NCBI RefSeq assembly: GCF_000511355.1 | Contig: NC_023135.1 | Location: 1,142,371-1,206,370, forward strand | Direction of reading: 5' to 3' | Length of the DNA stretch: 64,000 bases | From: Leisingera methylohalidivorans DSM 14336 | Lineage (GTDB): Bacteria > Pseudomonadota > Alphaproteobacteria > Rhodobacterales > Rhodobacteraceae | In this document: one piece after another, positions 50,558 through 61,802 of the stretch | Numbering within the stretch: the stretch's first letter is position 1 | Layout of the letters: each line of letters begins with the position of its first letter | Translations under genes and position numbers: made by a program | The notes under the pieces: model-generated | Database searches by the model: none | What the model was told of the DNA's origin: nothing | What the model saw: only the letters and a program-made list of their open reading frames with translations

Positions 50558-51703
50558 TCAGAAGTTCAGCTGCACAGCCAGCTGCACCCGGTCGCCGTCA
50601 AACGTATTGCCGGAGACAGTGTCATTGCGTTCGCCAAAGATGTATTCGGCGCTCAGCGTCAGATTGTCGGTGGGGTTGAAGAAGGCATTCACGTGAATGG
50701 TTTCCAGCTCGGTGAAGGACAGCGTGCCGGTCGAGGTCGGCAAGTCATAGTCCTCACGCCCGTAGGCGATCCCAACATTCCACTTGTCGCCGATGTCCTG
50801 GCGGAACTCGACGGTGTAGCCTTCCACGTCGTTGGCCTCGCCGCCGACCACCGCATCCCCCAGGCCGATCAGCAGCGGCCCCAGGGCCTCGCCGTCAACA
50901 TAGGTCGCCTGGAACAATCCGCCGTCCCAGGGCGTGATGGAACCGGACAGGGTGACGCCGGTCTGATCAACGTCAACACCGCCGCTTTGGAGGGTGCCCG
51001 CAAGGCCCGCAACACGCGCGGTGAACTGCTCATTGCTGTACTGGAAGCCTGCCGTGGCGACTGGATCGCTGGATGCGGCGGTGTTCTCCTCCAGCGACAG
51101 GCTGTAGTCGAAGCCGCCGCCAAAACTGTTGCTGTAGCGGACCTGCGCCACCCGGGCAAAACTGATGCCCACAGGGCCGTTGAATTCAACGCTGGCGGGG
51201 TACTGGCCCAGCGGCATGAAGTTGGTCCAGGTCCGGCCGATCAGCCAGTGATCGCCGATCTGCACATTTGCGTGGCGCAGCCGCAGCTCGGACCTGCCGC
51301 CCGAGGCGAACAGGTCGAATTCCAGCTGTCCTTGCAGGGTGCCGATATCGCTTTCGGTGGTGGTGCGGATGCCCAGCCGCGACTGCCGCACGGTGGCGCC
51401 GAATTCGCCATCGGTAGCATTCACCGGCTCGCCGATATTGTTGACAAAGGCGGTGTCGCCCTGGGTGAAGTCGAAGTCGTAATAGAAATCGGCCTTAACA
51501 TAGCCGTAGATATCGACCGCGGTATTGCCCAGCCGGAAATCGCCGGGAATCGCGGCCGCTTGCAGGTTTCCGGCTTCCAGCGCCTCGACCCGCGCCCGCA
51601 GGTCCTGCAGCTCGGAACCCGCGTCCGCCTGGGCCAGGCCGGCGCTGCCGGCAAGTGCAGCAGCAGCCAGGGCTATCTGCCCTCTATGCACCTTTTTCAT
51701 CAT
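50558..51703 (-). CDS. DcaP-like trimeric outer-membrane porin
   Basis: 381 residues with a signal peptide (MKKVHRGQIALAAAALAGSA, cleavage near AQA). A short coiled coil follows (GSELQDLRARVEALEAG), then about 16 amphipathic strands (for example YGYVKADFYYDFDF; FRQDIGDKWNVGIAYGRE) ending in the outer-membrane sorting signal VQLAVQLNF with terminal Phe. That plan fits the DcaP-like porin family, which passes small acids and dicarboxylates. ATG 51703 follows AAGGAGG by 9 bp. The location inside the propionate cluster might mean uptake of short acids, which is inference. Confidence 0.82.
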   Translation of the reverse strand: MMKKVHRGQIALAAAALAGSAGLAQADAGSELQDLRARVEALEAGNLQAAAIPGDFRLGNTAVDIYGYVKADFYYDFDFTQGDTAFVNNIGEPVNATDGEFGATVRQSRLGIRTTTESDIGTLQGQLEFDLFASGGRSELRLRHANVQIGDHWLIGRTWTNFMPLGQYPASVEFNGPVGISFARVAQVRYSNSFGGGFDYSLSLEENTAASSDPVATAGFQYSNEQFTARVAGLAGTLQSGGVDVDQTGVTLSGSITPWDGGLFQATYVDGEALGPLLIGLGDAVVGGEANDVEGYTVEFRQDIGDKWNVGIAYGREDYDLPTSTGTLSFTELETIHVNAFFNPTDNLTLSAEYIFGERNDTVSGNTFDGDRVQLAVQLNF

Positions 51704-52380
51704 GGGGTTATCCCTCCTTCTTACGTGATGTGCGGGCACGCTTCCACGGACGGCAAACAGGGGGAAATGACTTCGATGCGAGCCGCTGTGAGGATTCGCG
51801 CCCGCATAAGTGACGGATTTTCACGGGCGGATAACGCCGGGGTGTCCGGGCTGGATAAGCGGCTGCCAAGGAAGCACAACTTCCCGTGTGCAGGGCGCGG
51901 CCAATCACGGGGCCTGTCCGGCGGCACCAGGCGCAGGGCAGAACAGCACCTTGGCTGTAACGGCGATGTGACAAAGCTGATGCGCTCCGGCGCCCCCGGA
52001 CCGGCGGCCAAGCGTGATTTCGGCGTGAAATTGCACAGCCGCCGCGCAGGTCAGCAGGAATCTGCCCAAATCCGAGGCCTCGCATTTCAGGTGCTTACAG
52101 CAGCGCCGGCGCTGTGCATCGTAGGTCAAGCAGCGCAGCCACGCTGCTGTGCCGAGCATCTGTTCCGGCCCCTTCGCCTGAACGGGCAGGTATGCGCCCC
52201 CATCCGCGTCCTGCCCGTCTTTTCTCCCCTTCGGGCGCCGGCGGAAGCTTGCCGTATTCCCCCCCCGATGCGGCAGGCCTCCGCCGAACTTAAGGGCGGG
52301 CTCCGTACCGCGTTGCGCGCGGCTGCTCAGGCTGCAAATTCCGCAGGGACAGTCACGTCCCCGGAAGAAGGAATATGGAC
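51704..52380. other. 677-base gap upstream of the porin and lipoprotein genes
   Basis: The region holds the porin promoter on its left and the ribosome-binding site of the small lipoprotein on its right. Between them no convincing protein gene is seen: open frames are Arg/Pro/Ala-rich and lack ribosome-binding sites. A terminator-like hairpin lies at 52182-52224 (separate entry), so a small RNA could be encoded here. Confidence 0.5.
52182..52224 (+). terminator. Terminator-like hairpin in a non-coding gap (possible small RNA end)
   Basis: ACGGGCAGG (52182-52190) pairs with CCTGCCCGT (52210-52218), followed by CTTTTCT. No protein gene ends here; if functional, it would terminate an untranslated RNA reading rightwards from the porin promoter side. 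Confidence 0.4.
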
Positions 52381-52584
52381 ATGCGGGCACAATCTCTCAT
52401 CGCGGCCCTGTCGCTCTGCGGCCTCGCGGCGGCCTGCGGCGACACCACCGGCGAGCGGATCATCTACGGCGGCGGCGCCGGCGCGCTTGGTGCTGCGGTC
52501 CTCGACGCCAACCTGGTCACCGGCGCCGCTGTCGGCGTTGCCGCAAACCTCGTTTACTGCGAGCAAAACCCCCGCAAGTGCTGA
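52381..52584 (+). CDS. Small lipoprotein with Gly-zipper-like tail
   Basis: 67 residues from ATG 52381 (69 from the in-frame ATG 52375, which is too close to GAAGGAA). The leader MRAQSLIAALSLCGLAAAC ends in a likely lipidated Cys-19. The mature part has a Gly-rich hydrophobic stretch (IIYGGGAGALGAAVLDANLV; GAAVGVAANLVYC) with GxxxG-like spacing and ends in a short basic tail with two cysteines. Gly-zipper lipoproteins often associate with the outer membrane. It is upstream of pccA by 128 bp and may share its promoter. Confidence 0.72.
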   Translation: MRAQSLIAALSLCGLAAACGDTTGERIIYGGGAGALGAAVLDANLVTGAAVGVAANLVYCEQNPRKC

Positions 52585-52712
52585 GGCCCCGGCCGCAGTA
52601 CTGATCAGCCGCCCCCTGCGGGCTGCATCTGAATTCGCGCAATCGCCGCGCCTGGGCCTGTCCCGGGCGCGGCGTTTTGCATTCCGGAATACCAAGGAAC
52701 AAGGGACTGCCT

Positions 52713-54758
<2,046 letters not shown>

Positions 54759-54786
54759 TGCATCACGAGGCAGGCATATGCGCGGA

Positions 54787-54836
54787 CGGGCAGGCGGGTT
54801 TTTCCGCCCGCAGCCGCGTGCCTGCCCCGGTTTTTA
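54787..54836 (+). terminator. Intrinsic terminator of pccA
   Basis: GGCAGGC (54789-54795) pairs with GCCTGCC (54820-54826) around an inner GGCGG/CCGCC hairpin. CCGGTTTTTATT follows. It starts 30 bp after the pccA stop. Confidence 0.75.
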
Positions 54837-54905
54837 TTGAGGCGTGCACGAAATCTTCAGGACTCTCTGCGATCCTGGACGGGACGAACTTCCTCAAGGT
54901 GCCGC

Positions 54906-55409
54906 ATGTTCCGTTTGATGACCGGCTTGCTCTCGGGCATTCTCCTGCTGACGGGCTGCACGCTCGACAAGGAAGAGGAGGTGCGCCTGCTGCTGTCCGA
55001 CTGGACGGAACTGGGCGAAACCTTCTTTTTCCAATCCTCGTCCACCTGCACCGCGGCAGTGTTCCACACCTCGGATCGGCCGCGGATCACCTCGCTGCTG
55101 GACCGGGCGCGGTCGGTCAATACCGGCATGAAAATGCTGGCGGACGGCAAGCCGGTTTTGTTCCGGGTGGCCGGCAAATCGCCCAATGCGGTGACCGAGG
55201 CGATCATGTCGCGGGATCTGCCGCAGGGCATCGGGATCCTGAATTCGGGCCTGGCCGGCGTCAACTGCATGAGCGAGATCGTCAAGGGCGTCTACTACCG
55301 GGCGATCCTCAATCCGGAATCCAACCTCGTCTTTGTGCCGGACAGCCGTGCGATGGTTGTGCTCGACAAACAGGCGATGGCGCTGATTTACGTCCGCGGC
55401 AACAGCTGA
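54906..55409 (+). CDS. Lipoprotein between pccA and mcm
   Basis: 167 residues. The start MFRLMTGLLSGILLLTGCTLD has a lipobox LLTGC, lipidated Cys-18. The mature domain has a VRLLLSDWTELGETFFFQSS helix, two further cysteines (STCTAAVF; GVNCMSE) and a mixed alpha/beta pattern without recognised motif. From memory, a comparable lipoprotein occurs downstream of pccA in other roseobacters; function unknown. The frame is open upstream to 54837, but that part overlaps the terminator region. It is convergent with the DUF4174 gene, 22 bp apart. Confidence 0.78.
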   Translation: MFRLMTGLLSGILLLTGCTLDKEEEVRLLLSDWTELGETFFFQSSSTCTAAVFHTSDRPRITSLLDRARSVNTGMKMLADGKPVLFRVAGKSPNAVTEAIMSRDLPQGIGILNSGLAGVNCMSEIVKGVYYRAILNPESNLVFVPDSRAMVVLDKQAMALIYVRGNS

Positions 55410-55431
55410 CAGCAGGCGCGGCCCGGCCGGT

Positions 55432-55866
55432 TCAGCCGCCGCGCCGCTCTTCGACTTCGCGCAGCCGTTCGGGGAATTTGTCGATGCTGCGGGACAATTC
55501 GCGCGCCGTCCACGGGTGCGGTTTGCGCAGCTTCACGCCGCCGTCCTTGCCGACCAGAACCAGCATGAACCCGCGCGGCCGCAGCTTTTTGCGCAGCGCG
55601 GATTTGGCGGCCGGGTCGGTGTCGACCAGCACCACCACATCGCGGGTCTTCAGAACCTCGGCGCCCTGCATCAGCCGCTCCATCTGCTCGTGGAAGCGCG
55701 GGTCGTCGGGGCTGTCGGCAAACACCACCACAGGGCGCTGCTTCCACTGGAAATCCTCCAGTTCCACATCATACCCGGGCTGGATCCAATCAGGCGCACT
55801 GCCATCGGCCGCCAGGGCCGCAAAGGGAAGAAAACCCGCCAAAACAACGGTTAGGATTGCTCTCAT
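55432..55866 (-). CDS. Exported DUF4174 protein
   Basis: 144 residues with a signal peptide (MRAILTVVLAGFLPFAALAA). The mature part has the thioredoxin-like DUF4174 order: LEDFQWKQRPVVVFADSPDD, QMERLMQGAEVLKTRDVVVL and KLRPRGFMLVLVGKDGGVKL, with no CxxC pair, then PHPWTARELSRSIDKFPERL at the end. Periplasmic by prediction, no known reaction. It stands alone on the minus strand between the lipoprotein and the sulfotransferase-like gene. Confidence 0.82.
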   Translation of the reverse strand: MRAILTVVLAGFLPFAALAADGSAPDWIQPGYDVELEDFQWKQRPVVVFADSPDDPRFHEQMERLMQGAEVLKTRDVVVLVDTDPAAKSALRKKLRPRGFMLVLVGKDGGVKLRKPHPWTARELSRSIDKFPERLREVEERRGG

Positions 55867-56043
55867 GATCTCTCCTGTCCTGTTGAATATATGCGCCGCG
55901 GCGGCAAATGCGACCGCGAAATCCGCAACTTGGCCAAAAAACATCATCGTTAACGGGATACTGAGGGGTTGCCGGGTATGATTGTGCCATTCCCCTTGAC
56001 CGGGCTGCGGCCTGCGGCCCTCCAGAAGAGGCCCCGAAACAAG

Positions 56044-56976
56044 ATGAAAGTGATCCTTCACACCGGCGCGCACCGCTGCGCAACCACGTCTTTCCAGGAA
56101 TACATGCGTCAGAATGCGCAGGGGCTTGCCAAATTTGGCATCGGGTTCTGGGGGCCGTTCCGCACCCGCGGCGGCCTGTTTCACGGCATCCAGCCAGGGC
56201 CTGCACCGGTGACCGGCCGCGACCTGGCCCAGCGTGCCCATGGGCGGCTGCAGATCCAGATTGCCGGGTGCCGCGATCAGGGCGCGGATCAGCTGCTGGT
56301 GAGCGAAGAGAACATGATCGGGTCGATCCGCTGCAATCTGCGGCTTGGCGATCTTTACAGCGGGGTGGGGGAGCGGATGGCGCGTTTCTCCCAGGCCTTC
56401 GGCAGCACGGTGACAGACGTGGCGCTCAGCATCCGCAGCCTGGACAGCTATTGGACCTCGGCGCTGGCCTATGCGGTGGCCCGCAGCCACCGGGTGCCCG
56501 CTGCGGCGCAGCTGGAGCGGCTGGCGCAGGCGCCGCGCAGCTGGCGCGATGTGATCACCGATATCGCCTGCGCGGTGCCCGATGTGCGCCTGCATGTGCT
56601 GCCGTTTGAAATCTTCGGCGCCCGTCCCGAGGCGCAGCTGACCGCCCTCACCGGGGCAAAGGCGCCGCGCACCCACGCCCGGGTGCGTCTCAATGCCTCG
56701 CTCTGCCTGCAGGACCTGCGGGCCGGCCTGCCGCCTTCGGTGGCGGCCCGATTGCCGGACGGCTCCGGCCGCTGGCGCCCGTTTAACGACGCGCAGACCG
56801 CACAGCTGCGCGAGGCTTATGCCGACGACATGATGTGGCTGACGGGCGGTGCCGATGGCATCGCTTCGCTGGTGCAAGACCCGGATAAACTGGCGGCGGG
56901 CCTGAACCCGCCCCGTATCGACCTGACAAGAGGAAGACCTGATGACAAACAAAGACGAATGGCGGGCTCTGGCTGA
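56044..56976 (+). CDS. Sulfotransferase-like P-loop protein overlapping mcm
   Basis: 310 residues. The start [20 protein letters not shown] shows a P-loop-like TGxxRxATTSF, as in PAPS-dependent sulfotransferases. A later [13 protein letters not shown] segment (about residues 144-156) resembles the second phosphate-binding element (RxxxSxWxS). The rest is alpha/beta with an Arg-rich C-terminus. No sulfotransferase-specific lysine was proven, so the reaction is uncertain. Its last 35 bases overlap mcm, which suggests translational coupling. The frame is open to 55969; ATG 56044 begins at the P-loop strand. Confidence 0.65.
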   Translation: MKVILHTGAHRCATTSFQEYMRQNAQGLAKFGIGFWGPFRTRGGLFHGIQPGPAPVTGRDLAQRAHGRLQIQIAGCRDQGADQLLVSEENMIGSIRCNLRLGDLYSGVGERMARFSQAFGSTVTDVALSIRSLDSYWTSALAYAVARSHRVPAAAQLERLAQAPRSWRDVITDIACAVPDVRLHVLPFEIFGARPEAQLTALTGAKAPRTHARVRLNASLCLQDLRAGLPPSVAARLPDGSGRWRPFNDAQTAQLREAYADDMMWLTGGADGIASLVQDPDKLAAGLNPPRIDLTRGRPDDKQRRMAGSG

Positions 56977-59071
56977 AAAAGAGCTGCGCGGACGGGCGGT
57001 TGACGACCTCAATTGGCAGACGCTGGAAGGCATCGAGGTCAAGCCGCTCTATACCGAGGACGACACCAGGGATCTGCCCCACATGGGCACGCTGCCCGGC
57101 GTCGGGCCCTTCACCCGCGGCGTCAAGGCCACCATGTACGCCGGCCGCCCCTGGACCATCCGCCAGTACGCGGGCTTCTCCACCGCCGAAGAAAGCAACG
57201 CGTTCTACCGCCGCAACCTGGCCGCGGGCCAGCAGGGCGTTTCGGTCGCCTTCGATCTGGCCACCCACCGCGGCTATGACAGCGACCACCCCCGGGTGGT
57301 TGGTGATGTCGGCAAGGCCGGCGTGGCCATTGACAGCGTCGAGGACATGAAGATCCTGTTCGACGGCATCCCGCTGGACAAGGTTTCGGTCTCGATGACC
57401 ATGAACGGCGCGGTGATCCCGGTGCTGGCCTCCTTCATCGTCGCGGGCGAGGAGCAGGGCCACGACAAATCGCTGCTGGCAGGCACCATTCAGAACGACA
57501 TCCTGAAGGAGTTCATGGTCCGCAACACCTATATCTACCCGCCGAAACCCTCGATGCGGATCATCTCGGACATTATTGAATACACCTCGAACGAGATGCC
57601 CAAGTTCAACTCGATTTCGATCTCCGGCTACCACATGCAGGAGGCCGGCGCGAACCTGGTGCAGGAGCTGGCCTATACCATCGCGGACGGGCGCGAATAC
57701 GTGCGCGCGGCGCTGGATGCCGGCATGGACGTGGACAAATTCGCAGGGCGGCTGTCGTTCTTCTTTGCGATCGGCATGAACTTCTTCATGGAAATCGCCA
57801 AACTGCGCGCCGCCCGCACCCTGTGGCACCGGGTGATGACCGAATTCGGCGCCAAGTCCGAACGCTCCAAGATGCTGCGCACCCATTGCCAGACCTCGGG
57901 GGTGTCCTTGCAGGAGCAGGATCCCTACAACAACGTGATCCGCACCGCCTATGAGGCGATGTCGGCTGTTCTCGGCGGCACCCAGTCCCTGCACACCAAC
58001 GCACTGGACGAGGCCATCGCGCTGCCAACCGATTTCTCCGCCCGCATCGCCCGCAACACCCAGCTGGTGCTGCAGGAGGAAACCGGCGTCACCAACGTCG
58101 TCGACCCGCTGGCCGGCTCCTACTATGTGGAAAGCCTGACCAACGAGCTGATCGAGAAAGCCTGGGCGCTGATCGAAGAGGTCGAGGAAATGGGCGGCAT
58201 GACCAAGGCGGTCGAGAGCGGCATGCCCAAGCTGCGCATCGAGGAAAGTGCTGCCCGCCGCCAGGCGATGATCGACCGCGGCGACGAGGTTGTGGTCGGC
58301 GTCAACAAGTACCGCAAGGACAAGGAAGACCCGATCGACATCCTTGATGTGGACAACCACGCGGTGCGCGACGCCCAGATCGCCCGTCTGCAGAAGATGC
58401 GCGACACCCGCGACGAGGCCGCCTGCCAGGCCGCATTGGATGAATTGACCCGCCGCGCCCAGGCGGGCAGCGGCAACCTGTTGGAAGCCGCAGTCGAAGC
58501 CGCCCGCGCGCGGGCCTCAGTCGGAGAGATCTCCATGGCGATGGAAAAGGAATTCGGCCGCCACCGCGCCGAGGTGAAGACCCTGGCGGGCGTCTATGGC
58601 GCCGCATATGAGGGCGACGAGGGCTTTGCCGCGATCCAGAAATCGATCGAGGATTTCGCCGAGGAAGAAGGCCGCCGCCCGCGCCTGCTGGTGGTCAAGA
58701 TGGGCCAGGACGGCCACGACCGCGGCGCCAAGGTGATCGCCACCGCCTTTGCCGACATCGGCTTTGACGTCGACGTCGGCCCGCTGTTCCAGACCCCCGC
58801 CGAGGCCGCGCAGGACGCCATCGACAATGACGTCCATGTGATCGGCATCTCCAGCCAGGCCGCAGGCCACAAGACGCTGGCACCGCAGCTGGTCGAGGCG
58901 CTGAAGGCGGAAGGCGCCGGCGACATCATCGTGATCTGCGGCGGCGTGATCCCGCAGCAGGATTACGAGTTCCTGTACTCCAAAGGCGTCAAGGCAATCT
59001 TCGGCCCCGGCACCAACATCCCCGAGGCCGCTCAGGACATCCTGCGCCTGATCCGCGAAGCGCGGGCCTGA
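56942..59071 (+). CDS. scpA: Methylmalonyl-CoA mutase
   Basis: A 709-residue B12-dependent mutase (single-chain type) turning (R)-methylmalonyl-CoA into succinyl-CoA. The N-terminal TIM barrel (about 1-520) has [20 protein letters not shown] and [20 protein letters not shown], the conserved CoA-binding parts; the C-terminal B12 domain has [18 protein letters not shown] with the cobalt-binding His-592 and [10 protein letters not shown] plus [10 protein letters not shown] as the later cofactor motifs. It completes the pathway from propionyl-CoA to the TCA cycle with pccA and pccB. Confidence 0.97.
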   Translation: MTNKDEWRALAEKELRGRAVDDLNWQTLEGIEVKPLYTEDDTRDLPHMGTLPGVGPFTRGVKATMYAGRPWTIRQYAGFSTAEESNAFYRRNLAAGQQGVSVAFDLATHRGYDSDHPRVVGDVGKAGVAIDSVEDMKILFDGIPLDKVSVSMTMNGAVIPVLASFIVAGEEQGHDKSLLAGTIQNDILKEFMVRNTYIYPPKPSMRIISDIIEYTSNEMPKFNSISISGYHMQEAGANLVQELAYTIADGREYVRAALDAGMDVDKFAGRLSFFFAIGMNFFMEIAKLRAARTLWHRVMTEFGAKSERSKMLRTHCQTSGVSLQEQDPYNNVIRTAYEAMSAVLGGTQSLHTNALDEAIALPTDFSARIARNTQLVLQEETGVTNVVDPLAGSYYVESLTNELIEKAWALIEEVEEMGGMTKAVESGMPKLRIEESAARRQAMIDRGDEVVVGVNKYRKDKEDPIDILDVDNHAVRDAQIARLQKMRDTRDEAACQAALDELTRRAQAGSGNLLEAAVEAARARASVGEISMAMEKEFGRHRAEVKTLAGVYGAAYEGDEGFAAIQKSIEDFAEEEGRRPRLLVVKMGQDGHDRGAKVIATAFADIGFDVDVGPLFQTPAEAAQDAIDNDVHVIGISSQAAGHKTLAPQLVEALKAEGAGDIIVICGGVIPQQDYEFLYSKGVKAIFGPGTNIPEAAQDILRLIREARA

Positions 59072-59086
59072 ACCAGCCTTGGCGCT

Positions 59087-59185
59087 TGCGGGCGGCGGGA
59101 TACTCCCGCACCCGCAGGTGCCTGCCCTTCGGGGCAGACCCTTTGGCGGCTTTGGGCTTGGCAGCCAGCCTTCAGGCTGGCTGCC
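59087..59185. terminator. Three consecutive hairpins after mcm
   Basis: TGCGGG (59087-59092)/CCCGCA (59111-59116) encloses GCGGGA (59095-59100)/TCCCGC (59104-59109). CTGCCC-TTCG-GGGCAG lies at 59122-59137. GGCAGCCAGCC (59160-59170) pairs with GGCTGGCTGCC (59175-59185), loop TTCA. Very stable, without T-runs. Together with the rest of the 292-bp gap to the MAPEG gene, no protein gene is seen. Confidence 0.55.
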
Positions 59186-59363
59186 GGCATCGCGCGCCGC
59201 TGCCGCGCCCAACCGGTGCGGATGTGCCAAAGGCACGGCCGCCAGCGGGCGGGAGCGCTCCGGTCCGGAGGGCCGTATCCAGAACCCATTGCATCTTTCC
59301 GCCTGGCTGTTCAGCCTGACGCTGGAGCTTGGCAAACCGGCGGCGCGGTGATTGAGTGGCGCC

Positions 59364-59852
59364 ATGCTGCGATCCAAACGCCCCCAGATCCTGACCGGCA
59401 TGGCCCTGGGCGCCCTTTGGGGCGTCATGGTGACCGGCCTGCCGCAATGGCTTGGCCTGCCGTATATCCCGGCCCCCATTGCCTTGCCCGGCGCCTTCCT
59501 CGCGCCGGGGCTGGTGCTGGCCCTGATCATCGGCCGCATCGCGCAGCGGCGGTTCTTTGATGACGCCATCATCGACGGAGACCCCTTTGCCCCCGGCTCA
59601 CCGGCCGAGATCGACCAGCGGGTGCTGACCAACACCGCCGAGCAGCTGGTGCTGGCGCTGGCGGTCTGGCCCTTCGCCGCCGTCGCACTGGGCGGCGCCG
59701 TGGTGCTTGCTCTGGGCCTGTCCTTTGCCCTGATGCGGGTCCTGTTCTGGGCCGGCTGCCACCTGTCGCTGCCGCTGCGGGGGCTGGGCTTTGCGGGCAC
59801 GTTTTACCCGACGGTGATTGCCGCCGTCTGGGCGGTGGTGGTCTGGTTTTGA
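59364..59852 (+). CDS. MAPEG family membrane protein
   Basis: 162 residues with four hydrophobic helices (about 9-30, 40-58, 92-122 and 135-160). FDDAIIDGDPF, RVLTNTAEQLVLALAV and MRVLFWAGCHLSLPLRGLGF show the E/N-x-x-x-Q and R-x-x-x-x-x-G layout of membrane-associated eicosanoid/glutathione metabolism proteins. Bacterial members have unknown substrates; some are microsomal glutathione transferase-like. ATG 59364 preferred to the upstream TTG 59352. It is the first of five genes that run in close succession to 62.8 kb. Confidence 0.78.
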   Translation: MLRSKRPQILTGMALGALWGVMVTGLPQWLGLPYIPAPIALPGAFLAPGLVLALIIGRIAQRRFFDDAIIDGDPFAPGSPAEIDQRVLTNTAEQLVLALAVWPFAAVALGGAVVLALGLSFALMRVLFWAGCHLSLPLRGLGFAGTFYPTVIAAVWAVVVWF

Positions 59853-59967
59853 AACAAACGCAGCCCGGAACAGGCCGAAAACGCCGGGCGCCCGCCCGCC
59901 CGCAATTCCTGCCTTGAACCCCGCCGCCGCACCGTTAGTCTCACGCGCAAAAGCGGAGGGCGCGCAT

Positions 59968-60576
59968 ATGATACTCGACCATCTGGCCGTGGCAGGCACA
60001 ACGCTGGCAGAGGCCGCGGCGCATCTGGAGGAAGCCCTGGGCATCCGGCTTGGCCCCGGCGGCGCCCATGCCCGCTATGGCACCCATAACCGTCTGATCG
60101 GGCTGGAGGACGGGCTGTACCTTGAGGCCATCGCCATCGACCCGGAGCAGGAGCCGCAGGAGCAGCCGCGCTGGTTCAACCTTGACCGGTTCGCAGGCCC
60201 CGCGCGGCTCAGCAACTGGATCCTGCGCAGCGAAGATCTGGAAGCCGGAAAACCGCTGCTGCCGCCCCATGCGCAGCGCCATGTGGCAATGCAGCGCGGC
60301 GGCCTCAAATGGCTGATGACGGTGCCGGCGGACGGGCTGCTCCCCTATGACAATCTCTTCCCTGCGGTGCTGCAATGGCAAGCCGAGCCGCCTGCGGGCA
60401 AGCTGCCGCAATCGGGCTGCCGCCTGACCCGCCTGATCCTCAGCCACCCGGAGGCGGCAGAGCTGCAAGCCGCGCTGGACCGGATCCTTGCAGACCCGCG
60501 CGTCGCAGTTGAGCTGGGGAAACCCGCGATGATGGCCGAATTCGCCACCCCGCATGGGCCAAGGGTGCTGCGATGA
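59968..60576 (+). CDS. Glyoxalase-like (VOC superfamily) protein
   Basis: 202 residues. MILDHLAVAGTTLAEAAAHL starts the first beta-alpha-beta unit with the metal-ligand-like His-5; GAHARYGTHNRLIGL and GLYLEAIAIDPE follow as strands of the fold, and the second half holds PYDNLFPAVLQW. This layout matches the Glyoxalase_3/ PF13468 type. Metal binding and reaction are unknown. GGAGGG lies before ATG 59968. It overlaps the GNAT gene by 4 bp (ATGA), so the two are coupled. Confidence 0.82.
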   Translation: MILDHLAVAGTTLAEAAAHLEEALGIRLGPGGAHARYGTHNRLIGLEDGLYLEAIAIDPEQEPQEQPRWFNLDRFAGPARLSNWILRSEDLEAGKPLLPPHAQRHVAMQRGGLKWLMTVPADGLLPYDNLFPAVLQWQAEPPAGKLPQSGCRLTRLILSHPEAAELQAALDRILADPRVAVELGKPAMMAEFATPHGPRVLR

Positions 60577-61094
60577 AAATCCGCTCTGCCCGCACCGATG
60601 ATGCCCACGCCGTCTGCGCCATCGCCAACTGGGTGATCCGCGACACGCTGGCCACCTTCAACACCATTGAAAAATCGCCCGATGACGTCCGGCAACAGAT
60701 CGAGGCCGGCAATGGCGCCTATCTGGTGGCGGAACAGGACGGCAAAATTCTCGGCCACGCGCATTTCTTCCCGTTCCGCCCAGGTCCCGGCTACCGCTTC
60801 ACGGCGGAGCATACGATCCACCTGCTGCCCGAAGCGCAAGCACAGGGGGCGGGCCGTGCCTTGATGCAGGCGCTGGAGGCCAAGGCGGAACAGGCGGGCA
60901 TTCATGTGCTGATCGCCAGTGTCAGCAGTGCCAACCCCGCGGCAATCGGTTTTCACGCCGCCCTGGGATACCTGGAAACCGCCCGGATGCCGGAACTGGG
61001 CTGCAAGCAGGGGCGCTGGCTCGACACTGTTTTCATGCAAAAAATCCTGACACCCGGTATTCCCGCCCCTGACAACCCCGGCAAAGACGCATAG
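60573..61094 (+). CDS. GNAT acetyltransferase, phosphinothricin acetyltransferase-like
   Basis: 173 residues. MKIRSARTDDAHAVCAIANW and TLATFNTIEKSPDDVRQQIE match the PAT/Pat N-terminus of GNAT enzymes; LLPEAQAQGAGRALMQALEA contains the CoA-binding QxxGxG/A loop, and SANPAAIGFHAALGYLETAR the motif B. Substrates of such relatives include phosphinothricin, methionine sulfoximine and small amines. It begins within the glyoxalase-like gene's stop and ends 9 bp before the next gene. Confidence 0.86.
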   Translation: MKIRSARTDDAHAVCAIANWVIRDTLATFNTIEKSPDDVRQQIEAGNGAYLVAEQDGKILGHAHFFPFRPGPGYRFTAEHTIHLLPEAQAQGAGRALMQALEAKAEQAGIHVLIASVSSANPAAIGFHAALGYLETARMPELGCKQGRWLDTVFMQKILTPGIPAPDNPGKDA

Positions 61095-61103
61095 GTTGAT
61101 CCC

Positions 61104-61802
61104 ATGTCACTCTGGACCCGCATATCCGACGCGCTGGCCGCACTTGCCGCAGGCGAAAGCCTGTCCGAAGTTTTCGACCGCCTGCGCGCACCGCCCGAAC
61201 GCACCGTGGCCTTTGCCATTGCCGTGATCGCGCTTGGCGCCAAGATGGCCAAGGCCGACGGCCAGGTCACCCGCGACGAGGTCACCGCCTTCCGCGAAGT
61301 GTTTCAGATCGCCCGCGATGATGAAACCGGCGCCGCCCGTGTCTTTGACATGGCGCGCACCGATGTGGCCGGCTACCAGGAATACGCCCGCCGCATCCAC
61401 AGCATGTTTGCCGATGATCCCACCACGCTGTGCGACCTGATGGAGGGGCTGTTCCACATCGCCATGGCGGATGGGTTCTATCACCCCGGCGAGAATGAAT
61501 TCCTCGAGGAAGTGAGCCGCATCTTCGGCCAGACCCCGCAGCAGTTCCAGGCGCTGCGGGCGCGGTTTGTGCCGGATGCGCCCAAGGATCCCTATACCGT
61601 GCTGGGCGTTTCCCCGCAGATGACCAAGGAAGAAATCCGCACCCATTGGCGCAAGCTGGTGCGCGACACCCATCCGGATGCGATGATCGCCCGCGGCGTC
61701 CCGGAGGAGGCGGTGCGGCTGGCGGAAAAGCGGATGGTCGATATCAACCGCGCCTGGGACGAGATCAGCGGGTGCTGCGGCAATGCGGATCGCAACCTAT
61801 AA
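61104..61802 (+). CDS. TerB-J domain co-chaperone-like protein (DjlA-like)
   Basis: 232 residues. Residues 30-145 form a TerB-like helical domain (ALGAKMAKADGQVTRDEVTA; YHPGENEFLEEVSRIFG), a paired metal-site fold. Residues 160-225 are a J domain with DPYTVLGVSPQMTKEEIRTH and the HPD tripeptide in RDTHPDAMI. This is the DjlA plan without its membrane helix, so it should be a cytoplasmic DnaK co-chaperone. It overlaps the next gene by 20 bp, hence likely coupled. Confidence 0.86.
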   Translation: MSLWTRISDALAALAAGESLSEVFDRLRAPPERTVAFAIAVIALGAKMAKADGQVTRDEVTAFREVFQIARDDETGAARVFDMARTDVAGYQEYARRIHSMFADDPTTLCDLMEGLFHIAMADGFYHPGENEFLEEVSRIFGQTPQQFQALRARFVPDAPKDPYTVLGVSPQMTKEEIRTHWRKLVRDTHPDAMIARGVPEEAVRLAEKRMVDINRAWDEISGCCGNADRNL

